Assembly (NCBI GenBank): GCA_023660015.1 | Contig: JAGXOG010000008.1 | Span: 1-39,223, forward strand | Reading direction: 5' to 3' | DNA: 39,223 nt | Source: Elusimicrobia bacterium LH_S2 | GTDB taxonomy: Bacteria; CG03; SLGR01; JAGXOG01 | In this document: piece after piece, positions 16,568 to 24,645 of the stretch | Numbering within the stretch: the stretch's first letter is position 1 | Layout: each line of letters opens with the position of its first letter | Notes under the pieces: model-generated | Seen by the model: only the letters and a program-made list of their open reading frames with translations | The model's database searches: none | What the model was told of the DNA's origin: nothing | Position numbers and translations under genes: made by a program

Positions 16568-17436
16568 TGAAAGACGTAATTATAATAACCGGCCCTACCG
16601 CCGGTGGCAAGACAAAACTCGCCCACCGTATAGCCCTTTCAGCGGAAGGGGAAATAATAGTCGCCGACTCGATGAAGGTCTATCGGAAGGCCGACATAGG
16701 GACTTCAAAGCCGTCGTCTGATTATATCTCCGAAATAAGATATCATCTGCTTGGGGTTATCGACCCCGGCGAAAGATATGATGTAGGTACATTTTATAAA
16801 GAGAGTTTAAATATTATTGACAGCGTCCATAAAGACGGCAAGTTGCTGGTAGTTTCTGGGGGGACGCCGCTTTATATAACCAAACTTACCGAGGGCCTGG
16901 CCGATATACCGGCCATAAAAGATGAGACGGCCGGAAAATTGAAGGATGAAGATACTGCCAAACTTTACAAAAGATTAAAAAAAGCCGACCCGGAAAGAGC
17001 AAAAAATCTCCATCCCAATATGAGAAAAAGGATTATAAGGGCGCTGGGTGTATATCTGGATACCGGCAAAAAGATGAGCGTACTTCTTGAAGAGACCCAA
17101 GTCCCGCATTATAATTTTATTAAACTTTATATAGATTGGCCCAGGGAAAAACTTTATGAGAGAATTGAAAGAAGAGTGGATAAAATGTTCGAGGCGGGCC
17201 TTGTTGAAGAAGTGCAGGGCCTTTTGGAGAGCTACGGAGAGTCCGCCCCGGTCTTTGAAGGGGTTGGTTACAGTGAGGTTGTCCGTCATTTAAAGGGGGA
17301 ATTTTCCCTTGATGCGGCTAAAGAAGAGATAAAGAAAAATACCCGCCATTACGCCCGCAAGCAGCTCACATGGTGGCGGGGCCGCCCGCTTATACGGCTA
17401 AGCGGCGAGAAATTGACCGAAGCCGGGGTTATCTGA
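16567..17436 (+). CDS. miaA: tRNA dimethylallyltransferase MiaA
   Basis: Transfers a dimethylallyl group to A37 of tRNAs, making the substrate of MiaB encoded upstream. The P-loop GPTAGGKT is at residues 9-16, followed by the conserved DSMKVYRKADIGTSKPS segment and the HLLGVIDP substrate loop. The RxxRALGVYLDTGKKMS region and the C-terminal KNTRHYARKQLTWWRG motif complete the family. Length (289) is near the usual 300. The ATG overlaps the mutL stop by one base. Confidence 0.96.
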   Translation: MKDVIIITGPTAGGKTKLAHRIALSAEGEIIVADSMKVYRKADIGTSKPSSDYISEIRYHLLGVIDPGERYDVGTFYKESLNIIDSVHKDGKLLVVSGGTPLYITKLTEGLADIPAIKDETAGKLKDEDTAKLYKRLKKADPERAKNLHPNMRKRIIRALGVYLDTGKKMSVLLEETQVPHYNFIKLYIDWPREKLYERIERRVDKMFEAGLVEEVQGLLESYGESAPVFEGVGYSEVVRHLKGEFSLDAAKEEIKKNTRHYARKQLTWWRGRPLIRLSGEKLTEAGVI

Positions 17437-17457
17437 AGTTTTTTAGGTAATTGGGTG

Positions 17458-17488
17458 TTGTAAAAATAATCTAATTTTTTATTATATT
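17458..17488 (+). promoter_or_regulatory. Weak candidate promoter before the small heat-shock gene
   Basis: TTGTAA (17458-17463) precedes the AT-rich ATTATATTAT; the best -10 candidates give 17-19 base spacing. I see no CIRCE or other heat-shock operator. Confidence 0.25.
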
Positions 17489-17519
17489 ATGGTAGGCAGG
17501 AAAAAAGGAGGAAAATATC

Positions 17520-18008
17520 ATGGCAAAAAAGAAAAAAGGTGTAAGTAAAAAAGAGACCGCTGTTCCGGTACGGAGAAAGAAAGAGCCGTTTAAAAAAGTC
17601 ACAGAACTTGGTATAGGGGGTATTGTCGATTCCGTAAAAAACGAATTCTTTAACCGGTTCCCCGAAGTGATGAAATTGGCATCCGAACCAAGGATAAACA
17701 TTAATGAGTCCGATAAGAAATTTACTGTATTTGCCGCGGTTGCCGGGATGGATAAAGAAGATTTAGATGTGGAGATAAATGAGGATTCATTGCGGATATC
17801 CGGCGAACAGCGCAAAGATGATACATTAAGTTCGGATAACTGGCTGAAAATGGAGAGGCAGTATGGGGGGTTTTCACGGGCGTTTACGCTCCCTTCACCG
17901 ATAGAGCCGGAAAAAGCTTCCGCCCGATGCGAACGGGGAGAACTTATCGTTGAACTTCCCAAAAAATCCGCCCCTACGAGAAAAAAGATAGATATTACAG
18001 GAAAATAA
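17520..18008 (+). CDS. Small heat-shock protein (Hsp20/alpha-crystallin)
   Basis: ATP-independent chaperone that holds unfolding proteins. The alpha-crystallin domain covers about residues 55-150: INESDKKFTVFAAVAGMDKE, then LRISGEQR, MERQYGGFSRAFTLP and the GELIVELPKK strand. The N-terminal arm is unusually basic (MAKKKKGVSKKE with RRKKE) compared with the hydrophobic arm of typical members. Length is 162 residues. A strong AAGGAGG lies 7 bases before the ATG, suggesting high expression. Confidence 0.93.
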   Translation: MAKKKKGVSKKETAVPVRRKKEPFKKVTELGIGGIVDSVKNEFFNRFPEVMKLASEPRININESDKKFTVFAAVAGMDKEDLDVEINEDSLRISGEQRKDDTLSSDNWLKMERQYGGFSRAFTLPSPIEPEKASARCERGELIVELPKKSAPTRKKIDITGK

Positions 18009-18278
18009 TATTATTTCTGGAAAAAGCCCCCGGGCTGAGAAGAGATATTCTGCAGATGATATACGGCGCCGGCTATAGGGGATGTTGCTTTCGGCAGTGA
18101 AGATAAACAATAGTGGTTTTTTCCGATGACCCGGAAGACGCCAACCTGACAAAACAGTTGGTAAAGAGTTCTCGGAAAGGTTCTACACTTTCGGCATATC
18201 TAAACAGGCTGTGGTTTTATCCCTTTTGTTATCTCTTTAGCCGGTCTTTCCCGGAGGCCGATAAAGGAGACTGATAAA
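18009..18278. other. Intergenic region with the dinB ribosome site and a doubtful 53-codon frame
   Basis: No recognisable gene. A GTG-started frame at 18113-18274 (VVFSDDPEDANLTKQL, then SFPEADKGD) stays open for 53 codons and its TGA lies five bases before the proposed dinB start, which could allow coupling. It has no ribosome site and no family resemblance, so I do not call it a gene. The AAAGGAG at 18263-18269 serves dinB. Confidence 0.4.
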
Positions 18279-19511
18279 ATTAATAGATATATAATTCATG
18301 TAGATATGGATGCTTTCTTTGCTTCCGTGGAACAAAAATATAATCCTGCTTACCGCGGCGAACCTGTAGTGGTCGGGGCGGCCCCTGAAGGCGGCCGCGG
18401 CCGGGGGGTAGTATCTGCCGCTTCTTATGAAGCGAGGAAATTAGGCATACATTCTGCTATGCCCATAAGTATTGCCTGGCGCAGATGTCCGGACGCAATT
18501 TTTCTTCCCGTAAATATGGAGCTTTACAGCCGGGAATCAGAAAAAATATTTGATATATTTAAGGAATTTACCCCCAAACTGGAAAAATTAAGTATAGATG
18601 AAGCTTTTCTCGATATTACCGGCAGCTTCCATCTCTTTAAAACCCCGGAAAATACCGCGCGAAAACTAAAGGAAAAGGTTAAACTTAAGACCGGCCTTAC
18701 CGCTTCGGTGGGGCTGGCTCCCAACAAGTTCATTGCAAAAATTGCCAGTGATTTACAAAAACCCGACGGGTTGGTAATAGTAACCGAGTCCGAAGTGAGG
18801 AAATTTTTAAACCCGTTAGGCGTAAATAAACTCTGGGGTGCGGGCGAAAAAACTGTAGAAAAATTAAACAGAATGGGAATATATAAAATAGGTGACCTCG
18901 CTAACTGCGGTTACTGGGAAATAGTTGATAAATTCGGTAAAAACGGTGTGCGGCTGTGGAAACTTTCCCGGGGAATAGATAAAAGACCTGTCCGGACTGA
19001 AAGTAAGGTTAAATCGGTAAGCAACGAATATACCTTTTCTGAAAATACATCTGATGAGAGCTTAATAAAATCAGTTCTTTTAAAACTGTCCGATAAAGTA
19101 TCCCGCAGATTGAGGACGGCAGGGCTTAAAGGGCGTACGGTTTCCCTGAAAATCAGGCTGGACGGATTTGAAAGTTACTCCCGGGACAGGACTCTTGAAG
19201 AAAAAGTTAACTATACCGAGGATATTTTTAATACCGTCAGCGAACTTTATGAAACTTTCTGTAAAAAAGTCAGAAAAAGCAAAAATATCCGGCTTATCGG
19301 AGTTAAAGTATCTAAATTCAAAGATGAAAACTTTCAGGGTCGGCAGCAGCAGTTAAATCTTTTTGACAAGGTTGAAGATAAAGTTAAAAATGATGAGAAA
19401 AAGGAAAATATATACCGGGCAATAGACGAAATAAGAAAAAAACACGGGGCAGGAATAATATATCCGGCCGGCGCTGAACATAAAGAAAAGAACGGCCGTG
19501 ATAAGGCCTAA
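18279..19511 (+). CDS. dinB: DNA polymerase IV (Y family), probable AUU start
   Basis: Error-prone translesion polymerase. The palm acidic residues are present only if translation starts upstream of the first ATG: IIHVDMDAFFASVEQ contains catalytic Asp9, while KLSIDEAFLD gives Asp107/Glu108. The ATG at 18306 would delete Asp9. Between the stop at 18201 and that ATG no in-frame ATG, GTG or TTG exists; AAAGGAG (18263-18269) sits 9 bases before ATT at 18279, giving (M)NRYIIHVDMD. An AUU start, as in infC, is therefore my best reading. Fingers, thumb (GAGEKTVEKLNRMGIYKIGD) and little-finger domains follow, with a Lys-rich tail. Protein length is 410. Confidence 0.88.
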   Translation: MNRYIIHVDMDAFFASVEQKYNPAYRGEPVVVGAAPEGGRGRGVVSAASYEARKLGIHSAMPISIAWRRCPDAIFLPVNMELYSRESEKIFDIFKEFTPKLEKLSIDEAFLDITGSFHLFKTPENTARKLKEKVKLKTGLTASVGLAPNKFIAKIASDLQKPDGLVIVTESEVRKFLNPLGVNKLWGAGEKTVEKLNRMGIYKIGDLANCGYWEIVDKFGKNGVRLWKLSRGIDKRPVRTESKVKSVSNEYTFSENTSDESLIKSVLLKLSDKVSRRLRTAGLKGRTVSLKIRLDGFESYSRDRTLEEKVNYTEDIFNTVSELYETFCKKVRKSKNIRLIGVKVSKFKDENFQGRQQQLNLFDKVEDKVKNDEKKENIYRAIDEIRKKHGAGIIYPAGAEHKEKNGRDKA

Positions 19512-19516
19512 GTTAA

Positions 19517-19774
19517 ATGCCGGATAAGAAAAGCTGGTTTGTCTATATTATAAAATGCTCTAACGATTCCTATTATACCGGTATTACAACTAATATTGAC
19601 AGGAGGGTAAGGGAACATAATTCCGGGCGGGGCGGGAGTTATACACGGGCTTTTAGTCCCGTAAAACTTTTATGGAGCGAATATCATAGGTCTCGTTCTT
19701 CGGCGTTAAAGAGGGAGTCGGCCATAAAAAAACTGTCCCGGAAAGATAAGAAAAACTTATTAAACAAAAGTTGA
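19517..19774 (+). CDS. GIY-YIG domain protein (UPF0213/YhbQ-like)
   Basis: Stand-alone GIY-YIG nuclease-fold protein of 85 residues. The signature is WFVYIIKCSNDSYYTGITTN (the VYI...YTG form of GIY...YIG), followed by the conserved Arg in RRVREHNSG and Glu in ALKRESAIK, which match the catalytic Arg and Glu positions of the family. The in vivo role of this group is poorly defined. It begins five bases after dinB, so it is probably cotranscribed; its ribosome site is weak. Confidence 0.9.
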   Translation: MPDKKSWFVYIIKCSNDSYYTGITTNIDRRVREHNSGRGGSYTRAFSPVKLLWSEYHRSRSSALKRESAIKKLSRKDKKNLLNKS

Positions 19775-19825
19775 ATCTTTTACGGGATTTTCCCCTGTAG
19801 TCATTGTAGAGAACTGTACCCGTTT

Positions 19826-19854
19826 TTGAATTTATCTTAATATTTAGGTAAACT
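19826..19854 (+). promoter_or_regulatory. Putative promoter of the ferritin-like gene
   Basis: TTGAAT (19826-19831) and TAAACT (19849-19854) are spaced by 17 bases, about 48 bases before the ATG. No Fur-type palindrome was seen. Confidence 0.35.
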
Positions 19855-19902
19855 AAAATAATTAAAAGATACAATAAGAACCCGGGAAAAGGAGGGGTAA
19901 TT

Positions 19903-20136
19903 ATGGCAATTGACAAAAGACTTCAGGATGCGATAAACAGACAGGTAAACAGGGAGCTATGGTCTGCATATCTCTATCTTTCCATGGCAACTTATTTTGA
20001 TTACAAAGGACTGGGCGGATTTGCTTCCCGGATGAAAGAACAAAAAGAAGATGAGTCGGCTAAAAAAGTCCTTAATAAAATAAAAAAAGCCGGTAACAAT
20101 CTTGAAGGCCTGAATCGGGACCTCGGCAAAAGATAA
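19903..20136 (+). CDS. Internally deleted ferritin (77 residues)
   Basis: The first 47 residues match ferritin helix A and the start of helix B (RLQDAINRQVNRELWSAYLY, LSMATYFDYKGLGGFASRMK). The rest matches ferritin's C-terminal end (EQKEDESAKKVLNKIKKAGN, LNRDLGKR; compare the EQxEEE...DKL...DxEL ending of FtnA). About 90 middle residues, including most of helices B, C and D and several ferroxidase ligands, are missing without breaking the frame. The junction falls at EQKEDE, where the lost helix B (QxQEE) and helix D (EQxEEE) would have had similar sequence. A strong AAGGAGG precedes the ATG, so the product is probably made, but it cannot form a normal four-helix ferritin cage subunit. Confidence 0.8.
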   Translation: MAIDKRLQDAINRQVNRELWSAYLYLSMATYFDYKGLGGFASRMKEQKEDESAKKVLNKIKKAGNNLEGLNRDLGKR

Positions 20137-20145
20137 TAAACGGCA

Positions 20146-20940
20146 ATGTTTAAAAATATAGTATTGGGAGCGGTTCAGGGGCTTACCGAGTTTTTCCCGG
20201 TAAGCAGTTCGGGACACCTGGTAATATTTAAAAATTTTTTCGGTATGACCGAACCGAGAATTTATATTGAGATTTTTCTGCATACCGGCACTTTACTGGC
20301 CGTAGCGGTAATTTTTTACCGGGAAATTGTTGATATTCTGAAAGGGTTTCTTTCTACTTTCGGTATATTTAAAGGGGGTTTAAAATACAAAAAAGCAGCC
20401 TGGCTTTTGATCGTCGCGAATATTCCAGCCGGTATTGCAGGCATACTTTTTAAAAGCCGGATAGAAAGAATTTTTGCGGCGGATTATATTGTTTTTATAT
20501 TGCTCATAACTACCGGATTTGTTCTATTTGCGGGAAAGTATTTTAAAAAGGAACTTTATGATATAAAAGATATGGGCTGGGTGCGCGCTGTAATTATCGG
20601 AATCAGCCAGGCAGTTGCGATTCTGCCCGGGATATCCCGATCAGGGCTTACCATAACTGCGGGATTTGCGTCCGGATTAAAAAAGTCGGAAGCGGCTAAT
20701 TTCTCTTTTCTTATGATGATACCCGCCGTAGCCGGAGCCACTCTGCTTGAACTTAAGGATATTTCTGTTGCCACAATAAATGCAAAAGAACTTGCCGCCG
20801 GAGTGCTGACTTCATTTATAGTCGGTTATATTTCCCTTAAGCTTTTACTGGCTCTGGTTAAAAATTACAAACTTCATTATTTTGCATATTATTGCTGGGC
20901 GGCGGGGATTCTCGGTCTGGCGGGAAAAATCTTGTTATAG
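20146..20940 (+). CDS. uppP: Undecaprenyl-diphosphatase UppP (BacA)
   Basis: Integral membrane enzyme that recycles the lipid carrier of cell-wall synthesis and gives bacitracin resistance. The two active-site motifs are intact: AVQGLTEFFPVSSSGHLVI near the N-terminus and ILPGISRSGLTITAGFASGL at about residues 160-180. Several hydrophobic helices span the 264 residues, a normal length. It starts nine bases after the ferritin-like gene with a poor ribosome site. Confidence 0.95.
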   Translation: MFKNIVLGAVQGLTEFFPVSSSGHLVIFKNFFGMTEPRIYIEIFLHTGTLLAVAVIFYREIVDILKGFLSTFGIFKGGLKYKKAAWLLIVANIPAGIAGILFKSRIERIFAADYIVFILLITTGFVLFAGKYFKKELYDIKDMGWVRAVIIGISQAVAILPGISRSGLTITAGFASGLKKSEAANFSFLMMIPAVAGATLLELKDISVATINAKELAAGVLTSFIVGYISLKLLLALVKNYKLHYFAYYCWAAGILGLAGKILL

Positions 20941-20950
20941 GAATTTTAAA

Positions 20951-21495
20951 ATGGAAAGAGTCGATATAATAAAACTTCTAAAGGAAAGGGTAAAAGGAAA
21001 GAACCTTATAAAGCATATGCTGGCCGCAGAAGCCGCGATGGGAGCACTTGCCGGGCGTTTTAACGAAAATCCGGGCAATTGGGCGGTCGCGGGGCTAGTC
21101 CATGATATCGATTACGATGCCACAAAAGATAATTTTAGACGTCACGGATTGGATTCGGCCGATATCTTGCAGAGAAAGATTTTGATGTCGGGGTGATAGA
21201 CGCAGTGAAAGCTCACGCCGGTAAAAAAGAGGCTGAAACTAAAATGGAAAAGGCGCTCTATGCGGTCGATCCCCTGACCGGTCTTATCGTAGCTGCCGCT
21301 TTGATGCATCCGGACAAAAAATTAAAGAGCCTGGATGCGGATTTTGTCATGCGGAGGTTTAACGAGAAACGGTTTGCCGCCGGCGCAGACAGAGATCAGA
21401 TCAGGTCTGCTCAAAAGCTGGGGATCTCTTTAGAAGAGTTTATAAATATAACATTGGACGCCATGAAGGGTATTGATAAGGAACTGGGATTATGA
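20951..21495 (+). pseudogene. HD-domain phosphohydrolase-like gene interrupted by a frameshift
   Basis: The first part (20951-21196, MERVDIIKLLKERVKG...) carries the HD motif GLVHDIDYDAT and then runs out of frame at KILMSG-stop. From about 21166 another frame gives LAEKDFDVGVIDAVKAHAGK and continues without stop to 21495 (DKELGL). Joined, they make a typical HDIG-type protein of about 181 residues, with the expected second helical half (ALYAVDPLTGLIVAAALMHP). A one-base loss at about 21160-21172 explains the break; no slippery run is evident. It may be a true mutation or a sequence error. The 3' end overlaps the HAD gene by four bases (ATGA). Confidence 0.82.
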
Positions 21496-22103
21496 GCAAC
21501 TCTAATAATATAAAAATGGTATTGTTCGATTACGGCGGCGTGATTGCCCCGGAAGGGTTTCAGCTCGGTATATTAAAACTCGCCCAGATTTTTGGCAAAA
21601 CTTTTGATGAAATGTATGATATAGCAGGTTACCGCTCGGGCTTGGACAACGGCTATACTGCCGGAAAATCGGACGAAGACCAGTACTGGAAATCTATTGC
21701 TGAGATACTTGGCGTGCCGGATGACCTGAAAAAATACCGTTATCTATACCTTGATAATTTCCAGCCGCGTTCGGGAATGATTGAGATAATAAAATCCATT
21801 AATGATTACCCGATTGGCATTTTTTCCGACCAGACTAACTGGATATACGAGGTGGATAAGATCTATGATTTTATGAGGTACTTTAATTATCTTTGTATAT
21901 CTTACGATAAGGGATATACGAAACATGACCTAAAATTTTACGATATACCGTCAAAAGAAACCGGAATTCCAGCCGAAAACATATTGATTATAGATGATAA
22001 ACCGAGGGTTATTAAAAATGCCCGAAACCACAGCATGAAAGGGTATTGTTTCACATCCGTAGAGGCCTGTACGGCTTATCTAAAAGAACTCAAGATAATA
22101 TAA
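21492..22103 (+). CDS. HAD-superfamily hydrolase (YihX/epoxide-hydrolase-like)
   Basis: Probably a small phosphatase. Motif I is FDYGGVI, with the nucleophilic Asp; the second acid of DxD is Gly, as in many YihX/FDxGGV members. Motif II is IFSDQTN, motif III a Lys in KHDLKFYD, and motif IV IIDDKPRV. A helical cap lies between about residues 20 and 95. The substrate is unknown. The ATG overlaps the stop of the broken HD gene (ATGA), so expression may depend on translation through that gene. Confidence 0.88.
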   Translation: MSNSNNIKMVLFDYGGVIAPEGFQLGILKLAQIFGKTFDEMYDIAGYRSGLDNGYTAGKSDEDQYWKSIAEILGVPDDLKKYRYLYLDNFQPRSGMIEIIKSINDYPIGIFSDQTNWIYEVDKIYDFMRYFNYLCISYDKGYTKHDLKFYDIPSKETGIPAENILIIDDKPRVIKNARNHSMKGYCFTSVEACTAYLKELKII

Positions 22104-22170
22104 TTTCTTAAATTTTCTGTGTGCGGGTTTTTTAGCGAAAAGATTACTCCTGTTTTTCCCCGCCAATCTA

Positions 22171-22199
22171 TTGATAAATTAGCTATTCTGTGTTATCAT
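22171..22199 (+). promoter_or_regulatory. Putative sigma70 promoter of the MEDS-domain gene
   Basis: TTGATA (22171-22176) and TATCAT (22194-22199) with a 17-base spacer, 55 bases before the ATG. It matches the vegetative consensus well. Confidence 0.5.
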
Positions 22200-22254
22200 T
22201 ATTATAAGAAATTCAACATTTATAATATTTAGGGGTTTTAGGGGAAGAAGACAG

Positions 22255-22842
22255 ATGAAATTAGAAAAAAGAAAGGAGATAGAAAAAAAAATATCTAACT
22301 TAAAGAAGCATAATCATATATGCCTGCTTTATGAAAACTCTAAAGAACAGTTTTCTGTACTTTCGGCTTTATTTAAATTTGCTTTTAACCGAAAAGATAA
22401 AATTATATACGTTAATTCCCAGACCGACGATGAGGATGTAATAGAATATATCAATAGGTACAGTATAGACATAGATGTAAAAACTTGCAGTGAAAACGGC
22501 GATATTGAAATTATATCTCATAAAAAATTATGTAAAGACGCCACCGGCCTGAATTCGGCCGGTATATGCACTGCGGTGGAAAAAGAACACCAGAAGGCTA
22601 CATCGGTAGGATATGACGGACTTACTATAACCTTAGAGATGACTAATATCGTCGGGACCGACACCAGCCTGGATAGATTCAGGTCGCACGAAACCAGGTT
22701 TCACTCTATACTTGAAAAAAATAATATAACCGGTATATGCCAATATAATATTAACCGGTTTCCTACCACTTACATAAAATATATGATATTCACCCACCCC
22801 CTGGTAATATATAAGGACTGCAGGAGAATATATGAATTATAA
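22255..22842 (+). CDS. MEDS (DcmR-like sensory) domain protein, 3' end frameshifted
   Basis: A 195-residue protein with the MEDS fold: the start HNHICLLYENSKEQFSVL is typical, and the end GICQYNINRFP, FTHPLVIYKD is also typical. MEDS domains occur in DcmR-type and histidine-kinase sensors; their ligand is mostly unknown. Here it stands alone. The annotated end KDCRRIYEL-stop is not family-like, whereas the +1 frame supplies YMNYNAICRGSPEEFELF-stop (to 22885), matching the usual ending around PPEEF. A frameshift at about 22815-22828 is therefore likely. The ribosome site AGGGGAAGAAG and a good promoter suggest it was an expressed single gene. Confidence 0.8.
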   Translation: MKLEKRKEIEKKISNLKKHNHICLLYENSKEQFSVLSALFKFAFNRKDKIIYVNSQTDDEDVIEYINRYSIDIDVKTCSENGDIEIISHKKLCKDATGLNSAGICTAVEKEHQKATSVGYDGLTITLEMTNIVGTDTSLDRFRSHETRFHSILEKNNITGICQYNINRFPTTYIKYMIFTHPLVIYKDCRRIYEL

Positions 22843-22946
22843 TGCCATTTGCAGGGGGAGCCCGGAGGAGTTTGAATTATTTTAATAATTAAGGGATAAT
22901 TAGTAATAGGAGGGAGCTTAATAATTGTAAAAAATTTGGTATCATC

Positions 22947-23181
22947 CCAAAAGTAATGGATATGTGAGAAATAGTTTTGCAAAGAGTACCTTTTTCTGCT
23001 CCGGTTGTTCTTTTGCTTGCAGCACGCAGAAGTTACGCTTGAAACTCAAAAACTCACCTGACTTATCATCAGGTTCAAAGAGTTTGAGTTCCTTCATAGC
23101 GGAACCAGCATGACTTTTGTTAAAAGAACAAAGTCGTTCAAAAGAGACTCTTTGCATAAAAGCCGATCCATTAACTTTTGG
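22947..23181. repeat. 235-bp imperfect palindrome with terminal inverted repeats (MITE-like)
   Basis: The outer ends CCAAAAGTAATGGAT (22947-22961) and ATCCATTAACTTTTGG (23166-23181) are reverse complements apart from one inserted base. Nested pairs share the same centre: TGCAAAGAGT (22978-22987) with ACTCTTTGCA (23147-23156); TTGTTCTTTT (23005-23014) with AAAAGAACAA (23122-23131); ACCTGA (23056-23061) with TCAGGT (23069-23074), extended by similar GAAACTC/GAGTTCC flanks. The whole unit can thus fold into one long imperfect hairpin. A 71-codon minus-strand frame inside it is a by-product. No clear target-site duplication was seen. Confidence 0.75.
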
Positions 23182-23322
23182 ACAACGTTAAAAATTTAAT
23201 TTAATGGATTTGTCACAAAGAGAGAAGAAAATCAATGGATGGGGGGAAATTTAACTTCCGTAACTGTTAAAGTTATGGGGTTGTGATTTACGAATAAGAG
23301 CTATTCCAAACTCACTCAGGTG

Positions 23323-23350
23323 TTGAAACCTTTCCGTAAAAGATTATAAT
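23323..23350 (+). promoter_or_regulatory. Sigma70-like promoter of the MscS-family gene
   Basis: TTGAAA (23323-23328) and a perfect TATAAT (23345-23350) with a 16-base spacer. The leader to the ATG is about 65 bases. Confidence 0.6.
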
Positions 23351-23422
23351 CAATTATAATAACAAGATAGATGTAAGTTAAATTAAGTTCAGACAGTTAT
23401 TTTATAAAAGGGACAATGATTT

Positions 23423-24442
23423 ATGCTGAATTCATTTATGATGCCTGTTATAATAATAGTTAGTTTTATATTAGCCGGGATAATCTCCCAGCAGTTTATA
23501 ATTAAATATATAATAAAAGCGTTCGCAAAATCAAAATTAAAGTGGGACAGTATTCTTTTAAAATCCGTGAGAAAGTTTCTGGTCTTTTGGTTTTTCCTTG
23601 CCGGCGCTAAATTTGCCCTGCCTTTTATTCAGTTAAGCCGGAAATGGGCTTCAATAATAAACAAGTCAATTATAGTACTTTTAATTGCTACCGTTACGGT
23701 AGTTATTGTTAAATTGGTTACAAGCATTTATATTTCTTATTCCCGGCGGGATAGCGCTAAGATAAGTTCAACTACAATTCTGGTAAATATTGTAAAAGGT
23801 TTAATATATATACTCGGACTTCTGATAATATTTCAGAGTTTGGGAATAAAGATAACCCCGCTAATAACCGCTTTGGGAGTAGGGGGCTTAGCGGTAGCTT
23901 TAGCCCTGCAGGATACCCTCGCTAACCTTTTTGCGGGACTGCAGATAATTTTTGCCGGGCAGGTCAGGATAGGAGATTTTGTTAGGCTAAATACCGGGGA
24001 AACCGGGATAATAACGGATATAACCTGGCGCAACTCGACTATAAAAACCCGGGAACAAAATATCATAGTAGTACCTAATGCAAAGTTATCCCAGGCCATA
24101 GTTACCAACTATTATTTAACTAAACGCGAGGTGGTTATACGGGTTCCGGTAGGGGTATCTTACAGCAGCGACCTGGAAAAAGTAGAGAAAGTTACCGTAG
24201 AGGTTGCCAAAGAGGTATTGTCAAATAACCCTGACGGGGTCAAAGATTTTACCCCTCGGGTTTTGTTTAATAAATTTAATGACTCTTCAATAGATATGAA
24301 TGTTATACTCAGGGTGCGTGAGCATCTTGCCGGTCGCCGAGTTATACATGAATTTATTAAAAGTCTGCATAAAAGATATAATAAGGAAGGTATTGTAATA
24401 CCATTTCCGATTCGAACGGTTGAATATATAGATAAAAAATAA
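23423..24442 (+). CDS. Small-conductance mechanosensitive channel (MscS family)
   Basis: Inner-membrane channel that opens on membrane tension to release solutes. Of the 339 residues, the first about 140 hold four hydrophobic helices. The pore helix ALGVGGLAVALALQDTLANL (about 150-170) is Gly/Ala-rich as in MscS TM3. The cytoplasmic beta domain follows (GQVRIGDFVRLNTGETGIIT, TWRNSTIKT, IVVPNAKLSQAIVTNY) and the C-terminal alpha/beta vestibule ends at VIPFPIRTVEYI. A weak AAAAGGGAC lies before the ATG. Confidence 0.94.
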   Translation: MLNSFMMPVIIIVSFILAGIISQQFIIKYIIKAFAKSKLKWDSILLKSVRKFLVFWFFLAGAKFALPFIQLSRKWASIINKSIIVLLIATVTVVIVKLVTSIYISYSRRDSAKISSTTILVNIVKGLIYILGLLIIFQSLGIKITPLITALGVGGLAVALALQDTLANLFAGLQIIFAGQVRIGDFVRLNTGETGIITDITWRNSTIKTREQNIIVVPNAKLSQAIVTNYYLTKREVVIRVPVGVSYSSDLEKVEKVTVEVAKEVLSNNPDGVKDFTPRVLFNKFNDSSIDMNVILRVREHLAGRRVIHEFIKSLHKRYNKEGIVIPFPIRTVEYIDKK

Positions 24443-24591
24443 TAGTATTTTCTGTTGGGTGAGATTATTAAAAAATTGGGATTAGTAAGTTCCCGGGAGA
24501 TATTTTTTCCGGGGAAAGTTTTTGCGTGGAAAGATAGCGGCGGCCGGTGCCGGAATACTGCAAATTATTTTATGGCGATGTGGTTGTTTGG

Positions 24592-24597
24592 TATAAT
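24592..24597 (+). promoter_or_regulatory. Possible extended -10 promoter of the FecR/barrel gene
   Basis: TGGTATAAT (24589-24597) matches an extended -10 element (TGn plus TATAAT), about 48 bases before the ATG. The -35 position (TTTATG) is poor, as extended -10 promoters allow. The rest of the interval 24443-24645 shows nothing I recognise. Confidence 0.4.
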
Positions 24598-24645
24598 AAC
24601 CCCGGTACGGCCGGAGAGTTATTGTGGAAATTTCAGGAGTAAGAT

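Larger units (their letters stand above)
22886..23422. other. Intergenic region dominated by a palindromic element
   Basis: 537 bp without a convincing gene. It contains the 235-bp palindromic element (22947-23181) and a promoter (23323-23350), listed separately. Between them only a 16-codon frame (from about 23202) and AT-rich sequence are visible. Confidence 0.6.

Noticed and set aside
18113-18274. 53-codon GTG-started frame before dinB
   Set aside because: No ribosome site or family likeness, though its end near the dinB start leaves coupling possible.
22942-23157. 71-codon minus-strand frame
   Set aside because: It lies wholly inside the palindromic element, has no ribosome site and is best seen as a by-product.
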